Shown here: positions 1 to 11,366 of the stretch, piece by piece
Position numbering within the stretch: position 1 is the stretch's first letter
How the letters are laid out: every line of letters starts with the position of its first letter
From: Panorpa germanica
Taxonomy: Eukaryota > Arthropoda > Insecta > Mecoptera > Panorpidae
Direction of reading: 5' to 3'
Assembly: GCA_963678705.1 (NCBI GenBank)
Contig: OY783203.1
Span: 27,696,535-27,760,534, forward strand
Length of the DNA stretch: 64,000 nucleotides
Notes under the pieces: generated by a model
Seen by the model: the letters and a program-made list of their open reading frames with translations, nothing else
What the model was told of the DNA's origin: nothing
Databases searched by the model: none
Position numbers and translations under genes: made by a program

Positions 1-2260
1 ATAACGATGAAGAGAAGGGGGAAGGGGGACAAATGCGAATATACGAAATAAGTGAAATAAATCAGGTCCAGTTGATGCTCCAAGATTGTGACTTTAAATC
101 CAGCTTCAGCTATCCCGCAATCCTGCAATTCTGCAATTCTGCAATCCTCTGTACCGCATTACATTGGACAAGGACATTGGTACTGCGGTAATATCTGCGG
201 AATAGGTTCCATGTTTTCACAGTCTTGTTTTTTTTTTTGAAATAAAGTTTTACTTTAAAAGTAGGGGAATGCGAGCAAAAATGTTGTTGATAGTTTAGAA
301 AAATATATTTCTCGGATTGGAAAAAAATCAATGAAACTTTTGAACTTCTTTCTACCCGACAATTGGAATCTCGCGGTTCAATTGTAAAACTAAGAATGTT
401 GAAACGGTTTTTATGAAATATTTTGAACGAAATAATGACATTTAGGCAATAACTTGTTGTCTTATTTAGCGGAAACAGAAATATAAAATTTTATGATTAA
501 AACATTAATGTTAGGCACATTAACATACTCGTAAGCACACTTTAAATAACAAAACTATTTTCTTTGACTTTTATATTTTATAAAGAATAAAAAAAACCCT
601 TCCGTTTTTAATCATTATCATTATTTTTATATTATTATTATTGTTATTTATATACATTTTATATTACCTCAAAAGATATGTTTTAGGGGTCATCACAATA
701 GAACAATAGCAACTGTCATGCACTTGAGTTCTACGGTTATGCATACTTGTACTCAGTTCAGACAACCATCAGTTACCAATACTTGCACGACGGACGTCGC
801 ACACAAGTCCATGAGTAAATGGTAACCATGCTACTTTTGTAACAAACCCATAACAGACATAACAGTACAAAATAAGGTACAGGCTTAGTTTTCTCAAACT
901 TCCGTTGTAAGAGAATGTTACATTCTGAATGTATATTTCTGTGATTGTACAATCTTTAACAAAATTACAGTGTTTTTGTTAAATTGCAACATTTAATCCA
1001 AAGCAGAAAATTCACATGAATCTAACTGCATATCATAATTCTATGATGGCAATGGAAAATTTAACAAGATAACAGAAAAAACATAAATGCAAAGTTTTAG
1101 ATTAATTCTAAAAGATATATCTAGGTCTAAAGGTGGTCATGTCTAAGGTCTCAAGAATATATGCCTAAATATTGGAAAACCGATAGAGTACAGACACACT
1201 GAATTAGTATGAAAAATAAATGCACTTGAAACAATATTTTTAAAATTGACACCCATTACACATCTCTTAAATTAGTAGTCTCTTTAGAACTATAACATCA
1301 CGAAATTTGGTCAGATTTTAATTTGCGTACTAGTGATTTTTAAGCTTGCTCTAATCGACAAGACGTTTTGTGGTGAGGAAGAAGACAATTTGGTTGAATC
1401 GTTAGACAAGTCCGCCAATTTTGGTTGAGTAAAATAAAATATCGATCAGTTACACGGCATACTTAAATTAAATACAAATAGACGACTACCAGCAAACTAA
1501 TACATAGATATGTATAATCATTTATCATAAAATGATCAAAGAGTTAATGAGTTATAATATTAGGTAACTAATTTATTATTTTAGTAGCATTGTTTAAGTT
1601 TAACAGATACATATTACAATACGTAATTTCTCTCGCTGTCATCTTACGTGATGACTTTAATAAATAAATTAATCATCAGAACATGACAGCTCACAAGGAT
1701 GACAAAAATAAACTTCCTAACGTCGACAATAAAGAAAAAGAAAACATACTCGTACTAATATTACACAGTCAATGATTCTAGAATGCAAATGCAAACAAAT
1801 CATATCCAAAAATAAAACAATTACAAATAGATATATATCTTCCTTTTGAAACGTCATTGCAAAAGGATGTACAAATTAAACCAACTGGTTAAATACAAAG
1901 GTCGTTAGTACATATTATTGCCACTAGAGTACACCACAGCACCAAAGTAACAAATTGTACATCTCGTAGTAACAGCTACTTTGTTTGTCTTTTGTTTAAA
2001 GTATTTGAAAAGTTGTTCAAATTTTATTAACTTGAACATGCATGTATTTTTTATATCATATTTATTGTTCTTTAATGTTTGACCGTTTTTTTGACGGATG
2101 TATCATTCACCTGACTGTACTTTGTGGTAGAATAGGCCTATGTTGAGCTGTACGAAAGCGTCATGCGCTGCGGAACATCGCTGTTATATTTTGTGTACGA
2201 GAAAAGACTTTTGTTATTCTAATATTTATATTTGATGTGCGTGATCATTATATTATTTTA
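1..2260. other. AT-rich stretch without a recognised gene
   Basis: No coding frame with family resemblance and no terminal inverted repeats were seen on either strand. The only local structure is a short run of near-repeats of 'gcaatcctgcaattct' type at about 111-147. If the Dll exon at 55.8 kb belongs to one long gene, this is deep downstream intron or 3' flank. Confidence 0.5.
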
Positions 2261-2292
2261 TATAGGTATATATGTATATATATATATACATC

Positions 2293-2363
<71 letters not shown>
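2261..2363. repeat. TA-rich microsatellite
   Basis: About 100 bases of TA dinucleotide repeat, interrupted by TACA, TCTA and TTTA variants. The interruptions suggest an older array than the cleaner ones at 20.0 kb and 27.0 kb. Confidence 0.95.
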
Positions 2364-2365
<2 letters not shown>

Positions 2366-4809
2366 GCGTCGCACAGTTACAGAGCGTCTCCACTGATGTA
2401 ACAATTTTCTACAACAGTCTTTGTGATTAACTGTTTTGAATTTTTACAAGTGTCACAACGTGAAACAAATAATAATTTTGTATTACTGTTTCAAATTTAA
2501 CAGACATTGTTAATTTTCGTTTCAATCTTATGAACAGTACGAGAATATAGTCATGAGTGCTTCAATTACGCAACAGTAATAACTACATGATATATATCAA
2601 CAGTGGTGTTGGATATTGCACCTTAAGATTTCACTGCAACACAGGAGTCTTATCAACAGAGTTAGTCTTAAATTCCATGAAATAGTACTATGTACTGATA
2701 AATTTATATGCCACAAAAACATAGTAAATAAAAGTACGATTTGAAATACACAACTTTAAAATAACCAAATATGACCAGCAAGGTCTATTATTTTGGTTAA
2801 AAGCTTAATAGTACGAGAGCTAGCAACGTTTTGGACAAGTCATTCGTTATTCAAGTTAGGTAGAAATGCACGTACCATTTGTACAGGTAAAAATGTCGAA
2901 TTTTCCAATCATTTTATTATGAATATATATTTTTTCATAATCTTCTATATCCTTGTAGCGGTAGACGCCTTAATAGTTGCTAAATCAGCAATAAAATTCC
3001 TCGTTTTTTGACGTTCGCAGCTCGCATACTATAAGCTGATATCTTTACGACAGGAAAGCATTGCGCAACAAGTTGTACTTCACTTAAAGCTTATTACCAA
3101 ACGAAAGCTTGTTGAGCATGATAAAAAAAATTAAACAACTAAAATAATGCGGGAAAATATTTAAATTAATACGAGTACATGTTTAAATTTTGGCCTTCAC
3201 ATATAAGCTAAAATCATTTGCATTATAGTTTAGGCGAAAATTATGATGAAGTGATTCATTTTATTTATAGGTTACATATTGGAAAAGCCACTTTCTGAAA
3301 ATGAAAATTAGGGAGCGACGGGGGGCTGTCTGTTACTTTCTATAAAAAGTAAATACAATTTTCAGAGATTGAAAATGTATTGTAATGTAATGTAAATATA
3401 AGTTGTATATATTTAAGTCTTTACAAGTTTGTGAAAATTTAAGTCAATTTCTTTAAGTCAAAAAAACACCTCCCCTTACTTTGTGTATCAAATAAATATT
3501 TATAATAAATTAATGAAAACACCAAAGTCAAAAGATACTGCGCCCGTTTAACCTCAACGCTCTCGGTATAAATTTATCTGCGTATAATCAATACGGCTGG
3601 GCAGATATTTAAACTCGGAGTAAGATAAGTGTAATTTAATTCACTGTAACTAACAAATGACAAATTAATCATTGCATTTCAGAATGATCAAGAGAATGGA
3701 CAAAGCCAGTAGAAAACAGTAAAACTGGGTTAAAATCATGTCAATTACTGATTACGTCATTCCGACTTTAAGGAGAAAATGATTTCGAAACAAAATAAAT
3801 GAATCTTGAAAATGACGTTCTCTGGGGCATGGGTTCTGGGCATGACTGTACCAGTAAGGACAAGTGCATTCAGCGTGTCTGATGATATAAGTGTACAGTC
3901 AGGTTTTCGAGTTTTATGGATTTAATTCCGCAATTATAATTAATTTTTATTTTTATGTTTTCAAATATCATAAACTTTTTTTTTCTATAAACAGGTATTT
4001 TCAAAAATAAAAATAAATCTATTTGTTCATATATTACTTTAATATTTATAAAAATTTAACTTTAAGAGACTAAGTAATAAATATTAATATGTGTTAAGAA
4101 AAAATAAAATAAAAATTTATTGATTTAAATGCAAGTAAATTTATTTCTCAAGAAATACAAGTATTGTGAGTTAAAATATCGATATTAAATTTTATGATTA
4201 ACTTTATTAACAAATAATTAATAAAAAAAATATATATTTTTTTTTATTTCACATATACGCGGAAATATACGACGCAGTTCAGCGAACTGGCGGGATTTCA
4301 GTTGATGTCCGTTATTAATAATGTTAACGTCAAAATAATTATTAATAATAAAGATTATACGAGCTCTAATACTGCCGCACAGATGCTCGTAGACATTCTA
4401 ACAAACACACACAAACCAAACACTACATCCACAGGTACACAACACTGGCAACTGGATTTCAATATAAATAATGAAAAATTATTTCTTTCCCGTAGATAAT
4501 TTATAAATAATTTTAAATAACTCTTTTTTTATCTATCATATTAAAAATTTATTAACAATATTGTATTAGACAATCTATACTTATACTTATGTACTGTACT
4601 TATGATATTGACGATACAGTACAGCTACTAACGCCATCTAATTATCAACGAACTCAAAAATACAATCAGGCTATTTTCTTGTGCACTTCTTAAATCAAAT
4701 CTAAAATAGATGGATCAATTATATTTTTGTTTGAACACAATTTTTTTTGGAAATTAATAAAATTTCTAAAAAACAAATTTCTTTATACTATAATTAAATA
4801 TAATACTAT
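2364..4809. other. AT-rich stretch without a recognised gene
   Basis: Nothing recognisable was seen. A 65-codon frame at 4302-4499 (+) lies in slightly richer sequence (cggcgggatttcagttgatg upstream), but it matches no family I know, has no splice context, and is short enough to be chance. Confidence 0.45.
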
Positions 4810-4810
4810 T

Positions 4811-4966
4811 GTGATGACAGAATGCTGTGTCTCCGAGTTCGATCCCTGAACCACCGTAACATTTTCTGTGTTTGATTCACATATATGAGACCAGAATGTT
4901 ATAAATAATGCCAACATAGTAGAAGTGTGTCGGTGATAGGACAAAATAAATAAATTAAATAAAATA
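4811..4966 (+). repeat. tRNA-derived SINE, 5'-truncated copy
   Basis: This copy holds the 'GAGTTCGATCCC' box B, a ' CACATATATGAG' middle block, the 'GTCGGTGATAGGAC' block, and an A-rich TAAATAAA-type tail. The same blocks in the same order occur in the full-length copy at 31637-31913. The tRNA-like front with box A is missing or decayed and the middle is shortened. It lies directly before another copy in the same orientation. Confidence 0.75.
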
Positions 4967-4987
4967 TTAAAATTTAAATATTACTAT

Positions 4988-5209
4988 GACTGTAGATGCT
5001 GTGTCTTCGGTTTTAATTTCTGGGCCAGTATTATATTCACTGGGTTTGGTAGTTAATAAGTTAAATGTATATACATACATATAGATTATGCATATACATA
5101 AATTTATTAGGCAGTGGTGTAAGACTCAAATATGACTCCACGACACCACTAAAACTAGGAGGTCGTCGGTGATAGGACCCAACATCGAACATAGGTTGTC
5201 GTTAAATAA
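4988..5209 (+). repeat. tRNA-derived SINE, partial copy
   Basis: From the 'CTGTGTCTTCGG' part of the head onward it follows the family: 'CTGGGTTTGGTAGTTA', 'GGCAGTGGTGTA', 'CCACGACACCA', 'GGAGGTCGTCGGTGATAGGA', then 'GTCGTTAAATAA'. Box B is degenerate here (ggttttaatttc). Spacing to the previous copy is about 20 bases, so the two may be a tandem insertion or a dimer. Confidence 0.8.
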
Positions 5210-5280
5210 CTAGAAGTTTTTGCCATAAACCAATATAGCATCCTGATACTATTATATATTAATTTTTACTTTAAATTTCT

Positions 5281-5281
5281 C

Positions 5282-5315
<34 letters not shown>

Positions 5316-5318
5316 GTA
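5281..5318. repeat. short TA microsatellite
   Basis: Two blocks of TA repeat separated by TATG. Confidence 0.9.
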
Positions 5319-5644
5319 GTTATTTTTAATGCTCTCATTTAATATAGCATATAAATCTGTAGACTTCACTACAGTATCTCAAACCCATAATATGTACATA
5401 TTATGAAATTATAAAATTGTTTGTTTATATAATTAAGTTAACGACCTTTCTCCCATCTAATACCAGCAATTTTTGTGATTAGTGGCAGTGCGAGCGCCAG
5501 CGTGTTTATACGAGTACTTGGTCGTTGATTTCTATTCATTTTTACTTTTAAATTAGCTTATAACAGTAATTAAACAATTTTAATCTACTATTAATACGAC
5601 TTCATAATGGTTCGGACGATTTCATCAACCAACTATTATCACAT

Positions 5645-6028
5645 ATAGAGTTTTGCAAAACAAAACAGAAACATGTTTTGTTTTATTTTAAAACAGTTCT
5701 GTTTTATGAAAACAGTCTGTTCACACTGAACAGACTGGTTTTGTTTTTAGTGTTTTTCTGTGTGTCCAATAAAAATTATAAACACGATAAACAACAACTG
5801 ACAAGCGTAAATGTTTACAAAAAGCAAAACTGCGTGTTCAAACCAAGCAGACTAAAAAAAACAACAAATGTGTTTTCCTTTGATCTTACCGACTCCAGAT
5901 GGGAATGTGTTTTGTTTACTAAAACAGCACCAAAAGACAAAAATGTTTTAAGAACTGTCTCTTTGGTGTGAACATTGGTGTTTTTGTTCAGAAAAACAAG
6001 TTTTTGTTCGTGTTTTATTGAACCGGCA
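5645..6028 (+). mobile_element. MITE-1 (Tourist-like PIF/Harbinger), left end lost
   Basis: The interior matches the four other clear copies: the palindromic 'AAAACAGTTCTGTTTT' block, 'CACACTGAACAGACTGG', 'ACAACAACTGACAAGCG', 'CCAGATGGGAATGTGTT' and 'TTGTTCGTGTTTTATTGAA'. The right terminus ACCGGCA is followed by TTA (6029-6031), the target trinucleotide seen in other copies. The left TIR TGCCGGTTTCACACC is absent, and the right TIR is internally shortened. The open frames across it on both strands come from its inverted-repeat makeup, not from coding. It is non-autonomous and encodes no transposase. Confidence 0.85.
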
Positions 6029-6293
6029 TTATGCATTAATACGGATCTCAGTGCCGTATTTAGCCTGTAGTGGATTCTGTGCTGATAATCTGAATAGTGT
6101 CCCAATTTGTCAGGCCAAATATCATTTCAATTGCTCTCACACATAATCAATCTAGTAAAACCATTTGTAGTGCGAATCTATTGGATATTCGTAAATGCGG
6201 TCCTGACTATTCTATAGTACTGGTGAGACTTATCTTAAATAATATCTTCCCGCAGCGTTAAAAGTTTATCGGTCGGGTGCTTTTGCTATAAAT

Positions 6294-6480
6294 CAGGGGT
6301 CCCCAAACATTTGGAGTCAGGAGCTCAATTAAATTAGTTAAAGTACACTATGATTTCTTCTATCTAAACTTAGTTCGTTGTGATCTAATTAAACAGTGTC
6401 ACTAATCGATGGATCAGTTTTTAGTTTCAATTCTTATTTTTGTGGATCGATTGTAAAACAAAAAATCAAGCGCACCTGAA
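6294..6480 (+). mobile_element. hAT-type terminus (CAGGGGTCCCCAAAC)
   Basis: CAGGGGTCCCCAAACATTTG is the usual shape of a hAT terminal repeat: it begins CAGGGG and runs into GGAGTC...GAGCTC. A near-identical terminus in the other orientation lies at 60804. No opposite end was seen nearby, so this is one end of a truncated element, and the right boundary is a guess. Confidence 0.5.
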
Positions 6481-6990
6481 GACGACTTTGTTTGGAAAAC
6501 TGAGAACTGAGCTAGTACAAATGTTTTAATAATTTAATAAACGTATTAGTGTTTTATTAGTAAATCGGCGATGAAAAATCTTTATTAAGAAGTGTAATAT
6601 ATATACACCTGGAACATTATATATAATGTGGTACAAATATGCTGCAAATTGCATTGTAAAATAATTGTTGTACGCTAGGCTGTGTTTAACATTTACATGA
6701 TTGCGTTACGTAATGGCGGTAACTACGAGTACGTACTGACCTTGTAACGAATTAACCCAACAAAGAAAAACCGCGATTTGTTTACAACGGTCATTTTTAA
6801 AAGTAACAATACGAGTGAAGTATGAGTATGACTAAAGTAAATACTATGAACTTAATATGAGTATAATATAATACAATTACTATTAAAGTAATATTAAAAT
6901 AAACCACATAACTTAATAACTTAAAATGTAATTAAAATTAAAATTGTGAAAGTGTCATGTAACATTTTAAATCTAAAACACTGAATATAA

Positions 6991-7480
6991 AGCCTCATTC
7001 CCACTCACTGTTTTGATATATAATTTACGTTTTTATTTAATATTTTAATTTAGATATCAGGTTTTCAGAATAGCCATTCCTTGCCACATTCGTCTTTTAA
7101 TTTGAGGTTAGTTACTTTAGTTGGTGTGCATGCGTCGTTAGTAATATAAAATTGGACAGTTTGATAGTTGGACAAAATTGAATGTGGAATAATTAAAATT
7201 GTTGTTTTTAATAACAATTAGTAATGAAAATTGTTTTTACTTCTTTCTTTTTAACAAACTGACATTGAACTTTTTTTAAAAATAAATCCTACTGCATTTT
7301 GACAGATTGTCACATTTTGGAGGTTAGAATATAATATAGTTTTTTTTAAATTTAGAAACATTGGAGCTTGTAAGGTTTAAAAAAAACAAACAAAACGTAA
7401 ATTAAATTCTGAATTAAAAATGGTGCAGAGAATTACTAGGCATATTCCCATATGCTATATTATTTAAATTCATATTTTCA
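6991..7480 (-). mobile_element. MITE-2 (TAA-target MITE), one terminus kept
   Basis: The left terminus AGCCTCATTCCCACTCACTG follows a TAA (6988-6990). The next ~480 bases read as the reverse complement of the complete copy at 12567-13091, through 'TTGGAGCTTGTAAGG', 'AAAATGGTGCAG' and 'CCATATGCTA'. The far TIR cannot be found after about 7480. The TAA target and AG-start TIR suggest a PIF/Harbinger-type MITE. Confidence 0.75.
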
Positions 7481-7773
7481 CTTGCACTTGTCAAAAAAAT
7501 CATAACCTCAATTGTTATTGTGTGTATGAGTTTAAATATTTTCTGAAATAAATACCAGATCATTTTTGAATTACCTGATTGATTAAATAAATCTAACATT
7601 AAATAATACAATACAAATAGATCTACAAGTGTTTTACATTAGCTGGATGTGCGCATTAAGCAATTATCACCCACCACCCACTTGTGTAACGCGTCTATCA
7701 AGAACTGATTGATTGTTCGTAAACGGAATGTAATATTTACAAATAAGTATAACACGTTATTAGTAACAAGTTA

Positions 7774-8010
7774 TTGATATATACCAATGATATTTACTTC
7801 TTGGTTTTATCCAGTGCTGTGGTGATGATGCTATTTATTCTGTTATTGAAACTGAGCCGAGGTGAGGCACCCCGCACCCGAGACCACGCGAGGCGAGAGC
7901 TACTGTACACACTCGATCTCGCCTGTTTCGGCTATCTGCATAAAGCTATTTCAAAGATTTTCCAAGCTTCCCCAAATTTTTGGAGTTGGCAGACCACATT
8001 AAGGCAATGA
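7774..8010 (+). other. 78-codon open frame in a GC-richer patch, unrecognised
   Basis: The frame starts with a hydrophobic stretch (residues ~8-27, FLVLSSAVVMMLFILLLKL) that could be a membrane segment. It continues into GC-richer sequence, about 7855-7930, that stands out from its AT-rich surroundings. I recognise no family. A 'GAG|GTGAGG' splice-donor-like site lies at about 7859, so part of this could be an exon. It may equally be transposon debris. Confidence 0.15.
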
Positions 8011-8109
8011 CGATTTATAATTAAAAAATCTGCGGTTTGATACAAATTTGCGGTGCTTATTTTACCAAAGTCAAAGAGATTGAAACATTGGAGCACATTC
8101 AATTTTCAT

Positions 8110-8490
8110 GTCAGAAAAAAGTAATGAGCGAGAAGAATATTGTGCAGTTATTAAAGAGAGGCAGTAAAGGGAAGAGGTGAACGGCTGAAATAGATAAAAG
8201 GAACGAGGAAAGAAAAGTAACGCCAGAGCAGAAGTGATTTTAATCTGAAGTGACAAAGAGATAAAGGGACAAAGTAGACAAGATGTGAGGACCCGATGAG
8301 AATGAAGGAGGACTAGGAAAATGAAGGAGAGGCTGAAGAGAAGATGAAGCAGAAAAGTACTTTTGGAACTAGAAAGGTCTAGAATAGTTTTAAGTTTAAT
8401 TTCAAGTAGAAGTTCTATGAAATGTTTTAAGAATGTAGATTGTAAAGCCAAAGGCAAACAATTAATATAATATAGTAATAAAGGAAACAA
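8110..8490 (+). repeat. Purine-rich dispersed repeat with a shared 3' tail
   Basis: On the plus strand this is strongly purine-rich (repeated gagagg/gaagag). It ends in 'TAGATTGTAAAGCC', 'CAATTAA' and an AATAAA signal. The last ~100 bases align with 53736-53870, so this is a dispersed repeat. A retroelement 3' end (LINE or LTR kin) is the likeliest source; if so it is a fragment. The 139-codon minus-strand frame here is the pyrimidine-rich complement (Leu/Ser/Phe-rich) and is not believable as a gene. Confidence 0.4.
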
Positions 8491-10213
8491 AACAAAACAA
8501 GGCGTCTTTAACGACCAAAGAATGGCAAGGTTTTCAGCGCTTATATCTCGTAAATTATAAAAGATAATTTAACTACTTAAATTTGATTTAATAGAGAGTT
8601 TATGTTTGTATATATAGATCATACATTTATCGTTTTCAATTCAAACGATACTCGTATAAGAGCACAGGAAATTGTAAGTCAGAATAAGTCCTAAAAGCGT
8701 GCTTGATTTACGATTGCATTTTTTGTGTAGTTAAACTATTTCCTTGTACTGGCATTATTTAATTCAATATCAATAAATCTGATTTATGTAGAAATTAATT
8801 AAAAATGCATTTCAAGTATAGCAATAAAGCTAAATATACTAAAAAAAATGATATTTATATATACTTAAGAACTAATGTTTAATGCAGTACGTGTAGATGT
8901 CAAGTAAAAGTGTGTTTCGCTGCTGTGTACTCGTTCAAATGACGACCGCACTGTAACCGAGCGCGTCCGCGTCCGTCCACTTGATACTCAATGACTATAT
9001 CAGCAATGCAACTAGGAATTTTTATCATTTATGTCATTTTTTTTAGTTATCATTTCTGTATGTTTTTCTATACGATTCGTCATGACATGCCTACAGTTTA
9101 CAAGGTTACATACACTTTGCGTTGTATTCGAGTACCTCTAGTATCCGTTGTAGATTTTTTTTTATAAATAAAAAAAGTATTGTTTTACATATGTATAAAC
9201 TATAAAACTAGATTACTGAATAAATTAATTTATTACTTTTATACATTACGTTTATTTTATGTTATATTATTACCAAGGAAAAATTAGAAAAACGAGGATT
9301 AAAATATGACTATGACCAGTACCAGTACCAATATTTACGCTATGAAATCTTGAAAAATTAACTACATATCTATATCAAAATACAGAAAAGTTATAAAGAG
9401 AGAGTGAAATGACATTGTAAAAATCCCCCGGACCCGGGATTCACAAAGTTTTATTACGCGTAAAATCTAAATATTTCGTCAGAGTCTTTGCAACAATTTG
9501 GTTTTGTAAAATTGTTGTAATCATTATCAAAGTTGTCTATCAGAATCCCAATCATTTTTAAAGCATGTTGTACCTGCATTTCTAACTTTATTGTTAACTG
9601 AACTGTGTACATCTTGCCAGAGATAGGGGCTTTCAATAACAATTTTGTCACTTAACAAGCAAATTATTTACTACATGCTATATATTTTTAACATTAAGTT
9701 GTTCCAGTTGTTTCCAGTCCGTATCTTTTGCGCGTATCACATTATGTTGCAGTTGCACTAAACTAGAGACACCTTCGACAAGTTGGAGTTGTTTGCAGCC
9801 CTGTAATATTTATAGGACTATATTTGTACTTATAATTCAGAGACTCAAAACCGAAATTATTCTGTTGGTCTCTTTTCAGATCAAAAACACTTGTTCCGTT
9901 TTTAATCTTTTTTTTTTTTATTTTAAAAAACATTTCTGGTTTTGGAAAGTGATAACTGATAAAGACGTTTAATCTTGTATCATTGATTGCAATATGGTTA
10001 TTTTATCAAGATTGATTTTAGATATGTTGTCCCTGATTTATATGTCTTCATCATCATCACAATATTCAACATAACCTGGTTCTTTGCCCAAAAATATATA
10101 AGTTGGTATATCTATTTTATAAAGTTTTGCAATACTTGTTATATAATGAAGAATATAGAAATATAGTCAACATTGAATATGCTGCAATGGATTGATTGTG
10201 AATAAAATGGTAA
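8491..10213. other. AT-rich stretch without a recognised gene
   Basis: No family, paired TIR or long frame was seen. A slightly GC-richer patch at about 8925-8985 (cgagcgcgtccgcgtccg) stands out but has no further support. Confidence 0.45.
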
Positions 10214-10330
10214 TAAGGCTGGAAACCTGGCTCAGTGGCTGGCATAGTAATATAGTGGTATAGTGGAATATCGCAATCGTCCCACCTTCGAATTCAACTT
10301 TGATTGCTATCACGTGTAGCGGTGGAGCGA
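10214..10330 (+). repeat. Possible tRNA-like SINE head of a second type
   Basis: 'TGGCTCAGTGGCTGG' fits an RNA polymerase III box A. 'CCTTCGAATTCAA' about 60 bases later is a weak box B. The sequence after it does not match the main SINE family. It could be a different SINE or a decayed tRNA copy. Confidence 0.3.
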
Positions 10331-10614
10331 AGCATTCGACAACTTTTTTATTTTGTATTTTGCAATTGACTATATATAGTTAGATACATGTTGTGTTCAG
10401 GAATCAGTAAATAGAGATATTGAAGGAGAAGACATTGTTTGCAAAAGTGCTGACAGTTGTAAATTACGCCACATACGTCCAACGTATATTGTATTTCACA
10501 AAAACAATAAAATTCAGATATTGGAAATACGAGTACGTTTTTTGTATAGATCATGTACTATATAAGCAGATAGCATGACTTGAAAGGGTGGATATGCAAT
10601 TGTAAATTGAAAAT

Positions 10615-11366
10615 GGGCTTGTGAACTATGTCTTAATTTCTATAAAGCTGTACTACATATATCTTGATAAAGTTGTTTACCATTATTTTTGATAACTCCT
10701 TATATTTTAGGAGATATTAACAATTAAAAAAGTCATTTTCCAACGTTATAGAAAATTCTAATACAAGTTACGTCATATGTAGCAAATATGCCATCTATTT
10801 TATACAACGGAGACGCATACGAGTGTGTGCGTCGTTTACTACTAACCATAGAGGTATAAAAACAGAGTGCGCAAGAGGCTGAATACTGCGATAAAGGTAA
10901 AGAGAGAGATAGCTGAAGAATGTACCCTGTGTCTCTTTCTAGCCACGCATTGCGTCTGCTTGCTTGCTTACCCCCTACCTCACCGCGAATCAACCAAGCT
11001 AACAGCAGCGGTTCGGCTAGAAAGAGACAGATAGGACACTCGAAAGCTATCCCTCTTTTTGCCCTTATCGCTTCTTCTTACACGCGGCCGTATCCTTTGC
11101 GCACTCTATTTTTATATATCTATACTACTAACAGCTCAGTTGTGTATCCTGTCAAGTATTATATAATGAAGGTTGCCAACAAGGAAAAATAATCTCGATT
11201 GCTTATTACTACTTATTTCTTGTAAAACAAGCGGCAGAACTGAAATTCAAATTTGATGTAGATATATCTCCGTAAATATTTGGATATTTAAACAATATAC
11301 ATATATTAACATTTATACCAATCGAAAATTAAAAAAACGACTCCTAAAAAATGAGTTCACAAGCCC
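10615..11366. mobile_element. Older TIR element holding a nested hAT MITE
   Basis: The ends carry an inverted pair, GGGCTTGTGAACT at 10615 and AGTTCACAAGCCC ending at 11366. The hAT MITE at 10847-11124, with its own 8-bp duplication, lies wholly inside, so it is the younger insertion. I could not find a flanking duplication for the outer element, and the arms beyond 13 bp are diverged, so the outer call is tentative. Confidence 0.4.
10847..11124 (+). mobile_element. hAT-type MITE with 8-bp duplication CTACTAAC
   Basis: It is flanked by CTACTAAC at 10839-10846 and 11125-11132. The left TIR CATAGAGGTATAAAAACAGA matches the family copy at 36910-37144; the right TIR is a little decayed (ends TATATATCTATA). 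The interior carries paired inverted blocks, 'GATAGCTG', 'GTCTCTTTCTAGCC' and 'GGCTAGAAAGAGACAG', so single strands could fold. No transposase is encoded. The 8-bp duplication is the hAT hallmark. Confidence 0.9.

Noticed and set aside
2763-2790. Possible helix 3 (IWFQN) exon of Dll on the minus strand, from 'ataaccaaatatgacc'
   Set aside because: Reading it gives no FQNRR continuation and no acceptor; the match is a few bases only.
4302-4499. 65-codon frame as a small gene
   Set aside because: Low-complexity Asn-rich reading in AT-rich DNA, no homologue recognised, no signals beyond a start codon.
8071-8490. 139-codon minus-strand frame, the longest in the window
   Set aside because: It is the complement of a purine-rich repeat, so it is almost all Leu/Ser/Phe; no domain, no splice context, and part of it is a dispersed repeat.
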